64,000 nucleotides of DNA from Adiantum capillus-veneris (taxonomy: Eukaryota > Streptophyta > Polypodiopsida > Polypodiales > Pteridaceae). Location of the stretch: the NCBI GenBank assembly GCA_014529385.2, contig CM043965.1:14884912-14948911 (forward strand). Reading direction: 5' to 3'. The position numbers and the translations under genes are program-made. Under the pieces are notes generated by a model. That model did not search any database. It was not told the origin of the DNA and saw only the letters and a program-made list of their open reading frames with translations. Below, piece by piece: positions 56,340 to 64,000 of the stretch. How positions within the stretch are numbered: the first letter of the stretch is position 1; each line of letters opens with the position of its first letter.

Positions 56340-57527
56340 GTTTGATGTCCGGAGTATTCACTATGTAAAATTTTCCTATATCATGTGTGTTCACCACAAT
56401 GGATTGAAAGTAGCCCTTATAGGCCTTACCTACACATATTTCTGTAACTTTACAAGAATATAAATTCCCTTATGTTGAACACATGTGCTATGTTACATAT
56501 ACTTTAGTGAACTCCCAAGGTCAAAGGCCTCACAAATTTTGTGCACTCAGAACATTTAGCGCTAGAAATCAACCAAACAAGGATCCAATTGGTACTTCCT
56601 TGTGTTCAGATCGTGTTCTTGGGAATGTTTTGGTTAAGCCATTTCTTTGGTATTTTAAACCACATGTGACCCCTATTGTTATAGTATCCAACCAAAGGTT
56701 TCTTGATTAGCAGTTATATAGGTTCCAGTGATACATATCTTCTATGTTAACAATGCATGTATCTATAATTTATGTTTACACTTTCTCTATCCAAATGAGC
56801 TACATAGTAAAAATCAAATCCGCAAGTCAACAATTAAGTTCACAAGGTGATAGCTATTGGTATGATCTTTAGCAATACCAAATAAATAGCTACCAATAGC
56901 AAATGAATAGGGATATTTAAGAAGGTTTGATACCAAAAACTTGTCAACACTACTCAAAAAGGTGGAAAGTCAAAGGCTTTATAATATATATGACAAAACA
57001 AGAATCAATAAAGTCACCCCTATATATCTACACCTCCATCTCAAGTTGTCATTTCTCTAAGTCAAGCTTGGCATAGGCATAGTATGGAAACAATAACATC
57101 TTGAAAGCAAAATTTAGCTTTCTCAACTTTTGAAATGTTGCTATTGATATATATTCAACATCCCCAAATGAGGACATCTTGACAAAGGTTATGATCCACT
57201 TAATAAGAATAACCATTAGTGATTAAACTGAAATCAAAATACTGCATGAATTTCATCATGGTAGAATGATTAAGACTTGAAACTCCAAACATCTTACCGG
57301 CAAATCAGAATATCCATAAAAATCAACAATATTTCTCAAATCTGTATGAAACTCCAGTAATGTAAATTAAATACTCTCACTCAGTGCGACACCATTTAAC
57401 AAAAAGAAATATTTATATTGCATTTATAGAGGAATCCAACCTCATAAAAATAATTACAAATGGAGACAATGTTGTTGTTGTTAGGCTTCTCTTACAAGTA
57501 TTTGTCTTTCTCATCTAGAGATTCATA
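56340..57527. other. AT-rich spacer, no gene seen
   Basis: 1.2 kb of AT-rich sequence with only short frames; it is the left flank of the CACTA element, and ATA (57,525-57,527) may be one half of its 3-bp target duplication. Confidence 0.5.
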
Positions 57528-57545
57528 CACTACAAGAGGCTCTTC
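57528..57545 (+). repeat. CACTA terminal inverted repeat (left)
   Basis: CACTACAAGAGGCTCTTC starts at 57,528. The partner repeat at the right end is not in the window. Confidence 0.85.
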
Positions 57546-57551
57546 ATATTA

Positions 57552-57695
57552 GCGACGCTCACACAGCGACGCTCAAAAAAAAAATTCCCGGTGTCGCTAT
57601 GAGCGTCGCTATAAGCGTCGCTATGAGCGTCGCAAATTTACAAAGGAATTTGCGACGCTCATAGCGACGCTTATAGCGACGCTCATAGCGACGCC
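57552..57695. repeat. Subterminal GCGACGCTC array with 49-bp hairpin
   Basis: GCGACGCTC occurs at 57,552, 57,566, 57,652 and 57,676, with variants at 57,664 and 57,688; the reverse form GAGCGTCGC occurs at 57,601 and 57,625, with a variant at 57,613. Arms 57,590-57,638 and 57,647-57,695 are complementary over 49 bp with a single mismatch, around the 8-base loop TACAAAGG. In En/Spm elements short subterminal motifs bind the TNPA protein; these motifs fit that role by position. Confidence 0.88.
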
Positions 57696-57726
57696 GGCTG
57701 GGGTAAAAAAATAACCGAGCGCGCCC

Positions 57727-57755
57727 AAAAACTCAGATCTCAGATCTGAGTTTTT
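57727..57755. repeat. 14-bp perfect palindrome
   Basis: AAAAACTCAGATCT, one C, then AGATCTGAGTTTTT. It lies 32 bases inside the subterminal hairpin. Confidence 0.9.
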
Positions 57756-57794
57756 CGGCGCCCTCAACCAAGGAGCAGGTAACGCTCTCCCTCA

Positions 57795-57797
<3 letters not shown>

Positions 57798-57825
<28 letters not shown>

Positions 57826-57971
57826 CTCCACACACACACACACACACACGAGGAGAGGAAGGAGAGCCAGGTATGCTCCTTCCCTCTCCTCATTCTCATG
57901 TTCCCTTCCCCTCTTTCTCTCTCCCTCTCTCTCTCTCTCACACACACACATACACACACACACGTAGTGTT

Positions 57972-58013
<42 letters not shown>

Positions 58014-58260
58014 AACAAAAACAAAAACGCACACACACATACATAAACAAAGAATGCACACACACATTGAGAGAGAAAAAGAGAGAGAGAGCATGCATAA
58101 ACAAAAAACGCACGCATTGAGAGAGGAAAAGAGAGAGAGAACATGCATAAACAAAAAACGCACACATTGAGAGAGGAAAAGAGAGAGAAAGAGAGCATAC
58201 GATCCAAAAAAACGCACACACATTGAGAGAGAAAGAGAGAGAAACTAATTTAACGTCGTA
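57798..58260. repeat. CT/CA/GA microsatellites and a ~50-bp minisatellite
   Basis: (CT)n near 57,798-57,820, (CA)n near 57,831-57,849 and 57,938-57,963, (GA)n at 57,975-58,009, then about four units of GCATAAACAAAAAACGCAC..ATTGAGAGAG from 58,040 to 58,240 (starts at 58,094 and 58,144 are 50 bases apart). Long frames across it on both strands are repeat translations. 58,260-58,500 and 58,890-59,268 are leader sequence without a gene, apart from (GA)n at 59,177-59,203. Confidence 0.85.
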
Positions 58261-58502
58261 GGAAACTAATTAAAATTAAAAGACCTAAAGATCTAGACGA
58301 CGAGGAGTTGAACTGAAGACCTATTATTCAAGAGGGAAATGGCATAATCAATCTATCATACTTGGCATGGGTGATAGAAAGGTTATACCATTTATCTCTT
58401 TTTATTGGCACACACATCCACACACGCGCACACACACAAGAAGAAGAGACTTATAACGTTGTAGGAAACTATCTTAAAAGACGTTAAAGATTAGGTTATA
58501 TG

Positions 58503-58885
58503 TAGACTTAAATTAAATTAGATTTAGGTTTATTTTTAACTAGATTTACGTTTATTTAAGCTAGATTTAGATTTACGTTATATTAGATTAGATTTAGGTC
58601 TCCATAGACTGTGATGCCTGCATGAAGCGGGTGAAGAAAGCCCTCAATGGAATATAGGGTATTGCTGCCTTCACTCATGGTGGGCTCCGTCGATCCAAAA
58701 GTACTGGTGAAATGTCTTCAGAAGATAGGGAAGAAGGTGGATCTTCAAGGCGGCAAGAGTCACTACATCCCCGACACAATGACCATCTAGACAACCTCTA
58801 GTCATTAGACTTACGTTAAATTAGATTTAGCTTTATTTTTAGTTAGATTTATGTTTATTTAGATTTACGCTTATTTACGTTAGAT
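58503..58885. repeat. TTAGATTTA-rich direct repeats flanking the captured fragment
   Basis: TAGACTTA..TTAAATTAGATTTAG.TTTATTTTTA near 58,503-58,590 recurs at 58,806-58,885, one on each side of the HMA fragment. Both copies also contain further TTAGATTTA/TTTACGTTTA variants. Confidence 0.75.
58598..58790 (+). pseudogene. Captured HMA (heavy-metal-associated) domain gene fragment
   Basis: The first part reads VSIDCDACMKRVKKALNGI then a stop, matching the start of an HMA domain with the C-x-x-C metal site (CDAC, codons from 58,610). After a short broken segment a second frame reads GSVDPKVLVKCLQKIGKKVD (from about 58,682) and LQGGKSHYIPDTMTI, ending in TAG at 58,788-58,790; this is the C-terminal half of the same domain in plant HIPP/copper-chaperone-like proteins. 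The middle of the domain is missing. It sits in the leader of a CACTA element, so it is best read as host sequence picked up by the transposon. The donor gene is not in the window. Confidence 0.78.
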
Positions 58886-59268
58886 CGAGTCCACGCAAGA
58901 ATTACTTACGGTTTAGGGTTTAGAGTTAGACGAACAGTGAAAAGATCTACTGTGAAAAGATGTTAAGATGAAGTGAAGTGCTACAGCTAGAGAAGAGGCA
59001 AAGGGGTTTTGTCCACTACATGCAGTATCATGTAGACGTGGGTGTGTAGATTTCTTGTACCCACAAATATAGGTATTGACCAATAAAGACGAGATTATAA
59101 TCCGGTGGTTCTGATCTCCGTGCACCTCTAGACCGAGGTGTGCGGGGATTGGACATGACTAGAGAATGTGAGGTAAAGAGAGAGAGAGAGAGAGAGAGAG
59201 AGATAAGACGAAGAATGCCAATAGAATATTAAATTTGTTGTCCAGGTTATAAGTTTTTTATCCTCATT

Positions 59269-62200
59269 ATGAGTAGCGACGAGGATGTGGGACCGTCCAA
59301 CCGAAACACCTATCTCTCAACGAGGGTCTTATGTCCTTGTAATCAATGCAAGCATGCTGTGCGACGGACAAGACGTGTTTCTTTGCAGCACGTTCGCGAA
59401 TTTGGCGAGTTCGATCCATCTATTATAGATCGAGTTGTTGCCAATTATAACTCGTCGGACTCTGACGCTGGCCAACAAGCAGCAATCTTGCAACCCAATA
59501 GACGTGTTCGCAGGCGCTTTGGTCAAGCAGCATATGTGAGGCCACAAGATGTAGCCTCTGACAGCTCGGGGGATGATCATGCAGAGCACATTCCCAACGA
59601 GGCATTGTTTGAGCCCGAGATTGATGAAATGATCGAGACGATCATGGATTCAGAAAGGCTTATCTATGATGATATGAAAAGTGAAGCCGATACGCCATTG
59701 TATAATGGAGCACGTATGTCTAGATTGAAAGCACTCCTGGTTCTTCTCAACATGCAGGCAAAGTTTGGATGGAGTGACACTAGCGTCACAGCGCTTTTCA
59801 GGTGATCTATTACAATTAGTTTACTTTAATAGAACTCTAAATGTATAATGATCTGATAGATTTTTACACGACTGTATCATATTTTTATGTTGTGTAGATT
59901 GCTAAAAGAGCACATACTACCAGCTGAAAATGTGATGCCAGATTCTCGAGATGAAGCAAGAAAGATTTTGCGAAACTTGGGGATGGATTACAATTCTATC
60001 CACGCTTGTCCTAATGACTGCATTCTTTTCAGAGGGGAATACACAGACATGGAGAAGTGTCCGAAATGTGATTCCGAAAGATATCGAGTAGATCTCCACG
60101 GGACAAAAATTCCACAAAAGGTTTTGCGACATTTTCCTCTGCTTCCTCGCATCAAGCATTTCTTCGAATGTAAGTCCATGGCCGCCCTAGCATCATGGCA
60201 TGAGGAGAATAAATCTTCGGATGGTGTGCTACGAATTCCTGCAGATTGCGCAGCCTGGAAACATATAGATGGAACATGTTCGGATTTTGCCAGGGAAGCC
60301 CGAAATTTGCGCTTAGGCCTGGCTATGGATGGCGTAAATCCATTTGGTCAAAGATCAACATCTTACAGTGTATGGCCCGTTGTCATCGTCAACTACAACA
60401 TTCCCCCGTGGTTGACTACGAAGAAGGGGCACCTATGGCTAAGCTTGATTGTGCCAGGGCGATATAAAGTGGGGAATATGGATGTGTATCTTCGTCCACT
60501 ATTGGAAGAGCTACAACAATTGTGGATTGGCATAGAGGTGGTGGATATGAGCCGACACACAGGACGACGGAATGCTTTGATCAGAGGCATTCTAATGTGG
60601 ACCATGCATGACTATCCCGGGCTAACAGAATGCTCAGGTGATCTATTGACACTCCTCACTCAGACACTGTAAATCTTGTTTTTTCCCATAGTTGATCTAT
60701 TATCATGTGTATACATGCAGGGCTTCAAACAAGCGGATATAGAGCATGTGTCACATGTGGACCTAGACTGAATGCACGTAGGGCACCCTCACTGAAGAAG
60801 CAAATCTACGAAGGTCATCAAGCGTATCTTCCAGAGAATCATGTGTTACGCGATGGCTTTTTGGGAAGAGAGCCACCAAGGATGTCTGCACAAGCATGGT
60901 TAGAGCAGAAGGAGATGTGCGATGACGGATTGCCTCCAGGGATGAAGAGACTATCTCTATGGTACGAGTTACCATACTGGCCCCGACTCATGATCAATTA
61001 TCACTTGCTCGATCCAATGCACATATTCAAGAATGTGGGTAATCTACTATGGGACCATTTGACCGGCAAGAAAGATACTTTGGGAGCCAGAGTTGACCTT
61101 AGAAATGTGGATCATATGGAGCAATATTGGCCGCAAACAGCGTCTGATGGATCGATAAAACTCCCTAAGGCACCATGGATTTTCACAGGAGCCCAAGAAC
61201 GCAAAGTAAAAGAGGCCATTCGATCTTTGCGGACCCCCACTGGCGTAATGCACTCGCTCCGAACGTGTTTTACTAAAGAAGGAAAGCTTACCGGTTTGAA
61301 GTCACACGATTGGCATAAAATGTGTCAGGTACGTTCATAGTGGACTTTAATATCATTGCATAAAATGTGGACTTTAATATCATTGCTGCACATACTTTAC
61401 AGTTTATTTTACCGGTTGCCATTGAGGGATGTTTGTCTCTCGACATCCGTAACACAATCTACAAACTTGCAAAGCTGGTGCAATGGATCTCACAAAAGGA
61501 GATCGACGTAGACTCCATACCATTCGCCAAACTAAATGCTGCGGAGCTTGTGTGCATGTTTGAGAAACATTTTCCTACTACAATGCTAACCATTCAGGTG
61601 CATCTTCTTGTTCACATAGTTGACTCAGGTGGAAATAGCTGGCACAGTTCATTCCATATGGATGTTCTTCTTAGAGCATTTCATGAAAACGCTTAAGGGA
61701 TATGTGCGTCAAAAGGCACGTCCGGAGGGTAGCATGGCAGAAGGTTGGTTGGTATCAGAGTCCCTAGTGTACATTGGAGAGTGGCTAGACGGATTTAATA
61801 AATCCCGGGACACGCTATGGCGAACCATAGATGATGAGCGCATATCTGGGATTGTCATGTGCAATCTCGGTGTTGAGAAGAAGATGACGGAAGATCTAGA
61901 GGCTAAAATCAACCGATTTTGCATGCTTCACAATCCAGTGATGCAAAAGTGGATTTCACAATATGAGGATGCAAAGCAAGAGCGACAAAGGGCACGAATC
62001 GAGTGGAGACAGGGAAGACGACCACCGATGCACTATCCAGCGGTTCTGGAGAGCCTACCAACCTTCATGAGCTTAAGATGGTTGCACAACCAATTGAAAA
62101 GCGCACAACAATGCGGTGACGAAGTGACTGAAGAAGAGTGGGAGTACTCTCGGGGTTGCGCGACCAAGGTAAGTTTGCAATGTACGACTAGCAAGTGACT

Positions 62201-63001
62201 TTATTTATAAACGTTTGAACGGCCACTCATAATCTTTGTTCGTTGTAGTATAAGTCATACACAGCAGCATGGTGTAAAGGTCGACATTTTAGGGTGGAAC
62301 GAATCGACAAAAAGCGTTTTACTCAAGATTGTGGAATCATGGAAAAATTTGAACAGTCTAGTCGACGACGTTCCTCTGATGCAGATCCTGTGGTGGCGGA
62401 ACTCACTTACTTCGGCACGCTGCAAGAGATTTTGAGGATCGATTACAGAGGATTTTTTGTCGACTTGTTCGACGTGCAATGGTTCAAGATAATCATGGAG
62501 GGTCGCAACGCTACTGTGCGTAGAGGAGAGTCTGGTTTTCTTGAGGTGGATTCTACTAAGAAATGGATTGACCTAAGAGACACTTTCGTACTACCCGAGC
62601 ATTGTGAACAAGTAAGTATATAAATAGTTAACATCCCCCTTTTACAAGTTATGTGCTTGAAAGCTCTCATGTAAGTTATGTGGCTCTGGCAGGTAGTATT
62701 TCATCCTACAAAGTCTACATCAAACTGGTGGTACGTCATAGAGGTAGCCCCTCGTAGTGCAAGGACGTATGAAGGCTACCATGTGCCAATCACAACGACA
62801 TCAATGGAGGAGATCAGAGAAGATGCTCAATCAGAAGCCGCTGCGGTGGTGCCAGACGAGCATCAAGATGCTACTACTCTATATGGGGTGCATGCAGAGG
62901 AGCTACAAAATGAAACAGAGGATATGTGTTTAAACGGAGAGCTCTATATAGATATAGGAAGTTATGCTGAGTTATGCGAGGATGAGAGAGAGATCTCTTA
63001 A
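59269..63001 (+). pseudogene. CACTA transposase, TNPD/Tnp2 type, six exons, one frameshift
   Basis: Exons by GT/AG sites and phase: 59,269-59,801; 59,898-60,637; 60,721-61,328; 61,403-62,168; 62,249-62,611; 62,693-63,001. All junctions keep frame (for example ALF-R-LLKEH and C-S-G-LQTS). Exon 1: acidic start, cysteines CPCNQCK, and SRLKALLVLLNMQAKFGWSD. Exons 2-3: Tnp2 core (CPNDCILFRGEY, CPKCDSERY, LGLAMDGVNPF, GVDP-type LLDPMHIFKNVGNLLWDHLT). Exon 4: DUF4218-like (ILPVAIEGCLSLDIRNTIY, FPTTMLTIQVHLLVHIVD, GYVRQKARPEGSMAEGW). Exons 5-6: DUF4216-like (AELTYFGTLQEILRIDYRG, VFHPTKSTSNWWYVIEVAPR), then an acidic tail. Frame changes by one base at about 61,624-61,625, within HIVD..VEIAGTVHS. Enzymes of this type bind the terminal repeats and cut the element out. 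Confidence 0.88.
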
Positions 63002-63273
63002 AGCCACAAATATTGTATTTGAACAATTTTGCTCCGTGTTGTAAAAGCTCTGGCTCTCTAAGTACCTTCCATGGTGTATAACGCTCTTTTCTACTCGCGC
63101 TCACATCTTTTGATTGAAAATTCTGAGTTTTCGACTTGCCTCTTCCATCACTCGATTCATTGCGTCATTGTATTTATATGCGTCATTACGTCATTGTATT
63201 TAATGGTCTTTGAGTCATTGTCTACTCTATTCATTCAATATTAAGTTTAAATATTCGTGTGTTTAATGCAGGT

Positions 63274-64000
63274 ATGGATGATGAGGAGTTTCTTTCTTCT
63301 TTGTCACCGCAGCAGAGACAGTGGTACGTGGAGCGTCATCGCTCTGGCGCATCATCGCGCGTTCCTACACCATCCGCATCTCCCTCTCTTTCGGAGCATT
63401 CGGCGCGCTCCGAAGCTTCGGCGTCGACGAGACGAGCTTCACACTCGTCTAGACACCGGCGCTCTAGTGGTGGCGGTGGCGGTTGTTGTGGGGATTCCGC
63501 CACCGATGCCTCCACACCGCCTCGTGTTCGACGAGGCTCTTTACCCTCCCCTTCTTTGCCCGCCCCCACACCAGCCACAGCATCGCCATCTACGCCAGGT
63601 TTTGCACGGCTGACTGTTCCTAGAAGCTACACACCTCTACCTACTCCCCCAGGAGCCACCCCACTCGACACTCCTCGCTTCGGGGCCCAGACGCCGGTGG
63701 AGACACCTGACGTCCGTACCCCCATCGACACGCCGCTAGAGACCCCTGCCGGGACACCCAGGTTCACGCGTCACCGGCCAGAGGGCTTGCCTTACTCCGT
63801 CGACATCAGCGGCGGCATCATCATGGATGATGACGGCAAGAAGGTGATCTCGCGCATGCGTGGTCTTTGCTCTCAGCTGTTTAGACACTACATACTAAAC
63901 AAATGGAGTGAAGTACCAAGTGATTTAAAAAACAGAGTCATCAGCATACTTCATGATGAGTTTCCCGTTCCAACACGGGATCAGCGCTTCAATGAAGACC
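63274..64000 (+). CDS. CACTA second gene, TNPA-like (Transposase_24-type), 5' part
   Basis: An ATG at 63,274 follows an acceptor-like TTTAATGCAG and opens a frame with no stop to the window edge (242 codons). It starts MDDEEFLSSLSPQQRQWYVE, continues Ser/Arg/Gly-rich, then Pro/Thr-rich with repeated T-P (TPLPTPPGATPLDTPRF, TPVETPDVRTPIDTPLE), and then SVDISGGIIMDDDGKKVISR and KWSEVPSDLKNRVISILHDE with FPVP. The W..(I/V)P..LK..(V/I) pattern is that of plant En/Spm Transposase_24 (PF03004) proteins. By position and type it should bind the subterminal repeats and regulate or assist TNPD. The acceptor suggests an intron in its leader or alternative splicing from the TNPD transcript. Base composition is GC-rich over 63,300-63,800. 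63,002-63,273 holds no other feature. Confidence 0.8.
   Translation, partial: MDDEEFLSSLSPQQRQWYVERHRSGASSRVPTPSASPSLSEHSARSEASASTRRASHSSRHRRSSGGGGGCCGDSATDASTPPRVRRGSLPSPSLPAPTPATASPSTPGFARLTVPRSYTPLPTPPGATPLDTPRFGAQTPVETPDVRTPIDTPLETPAGTPRFTRHRPEGLPYSVDISGGIIMDDDGKKVISRMRGLCSQLFRHYILNKWSEVPSDLKNRVISILHDEFPVPTRDQRFNED

Larger units (their letters stand above)
57528..64000 (+). mobile_element. CACTA (En/Spm) DNA transposon, left end through second gene
   Basis: The left terminus reads CACTACAAGAGGC, the standard CACTA terminal inverted repeat start. It is followed by a subterminal repeat region, a leader with microsatellites and a captured gene fragment, a TNPD/Tnp2-type transposase (59,269-63,001) and the start of a second gene (63,274 to the window edge). 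The right terminus lies outside the window. The coding part has higher GC and far fewer lesions than the retrotransposons, which points to a younger element. Confidence 0.93.

Noticed and set aside
57733-58223. Minus-strand frames of 162 and 143 codons rich in SLSLSL and CVCVC
   Set aside because: They translate CT, CA and GA microsatellites and the 50-bp minisatellite in the CACTA leader; open frames arise because these repeats lack stop codons.
59329-59605. Minus-strand frames of 60-86 codons
   Set aside because: Antisense shadows of transposase exon 1.
61615-61700. A hidden intron that would explain the transposase frame change
   Set aside because: A CAG|GT-like donor exists at 61,628, but the downstream frame is continuous from that point and no acceptor would restore the conserved VEIAGTVHS segment; a single-base change is simpler.

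Overview
This 64 kb window is nuclear DNA of a land plant. The evidence is spliceosomal introns with GT/AG borders, plant Ty1/copia and Ty3/gypsy retrotransposons, a CACTA (En/Spm) DNA transposon, long microsatellites and AT-rich spacers. The dense, nested and mostly broken retrotransposons suit a large, slowly purged genome; a gymnosperm such as a conifer is plausible, but no marker gene here proves it. Almost the whole window is mobile DNA or its remains.

Layout. 0-2.3 kb: two tandem plus-strand genes of the FCP1/NIF (HAD-fold) phosphatase family, the first apparently dead and the second with intact catalytic motifs. 2.4-4.8 kb: two minisatellite-like fields. 5.3-8.8 kb: a 5'-truncated minus-strand copia element with one clear LTR. 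9-17.8 kb: a decayed minus-strand gypsy element, split at 12.39-15.27 kb by a 2.9 kb probable solo LTR with a CTTAT target duplication. 17.8-26.3 kb: two unrecognised, intron-bearing, frame-broken coding remnants (plus strand about 19.0-21.6 kb, minus strand about 23.8-26.3 kb) separated by direct and inverted repeats. 27.0-27.7 kb: three almost identical 233-bp tandem units ending beside a perfect 23-bp hairpin. 29.6-30.1 kb: the 3' end of a copia element.

The largest object is a minus-strand gypsy element at 31,980-53,175, bounded by LTRs and a TAGCT target duplication. It carries a tRNA-Asp-like primer site, gag, RT-RNase H-integrase, a retropepsin-like domain placed unusually after the integrase, and a large extra 3' ORF. 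Two of its spacers carry palindromes set on the same 282-bp period. A full-length copia element (35,846-41,000, AATGT target duplication) has inserted into its extra ORF. Subtracting that insertion leaves about 16 kb.

57.5-64 kb: the left part of a CACTA transposon that runs off the window. It has a CACTACAAG terminus, a 49-bp subterminal hairpin built from GCGACGCTC motifs, a captured fragment of a heavy-metal-associated (HMA) domain gene, a six-exon TNPD/Tnp2-type transposase with one single-base frameshift, and the start of a second, TNPA-like gene that is still open at the window edge. Apart from the frameshift this is the best preserved and probably youngest mobile element here.

Order of events that can be read: the giant gypsy inserted, then the copia inserted into it; gypsy B inserted, then the solo-LTR element inserted into it and recombined. 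All calls rest on reading the sequence; no database search was possible.
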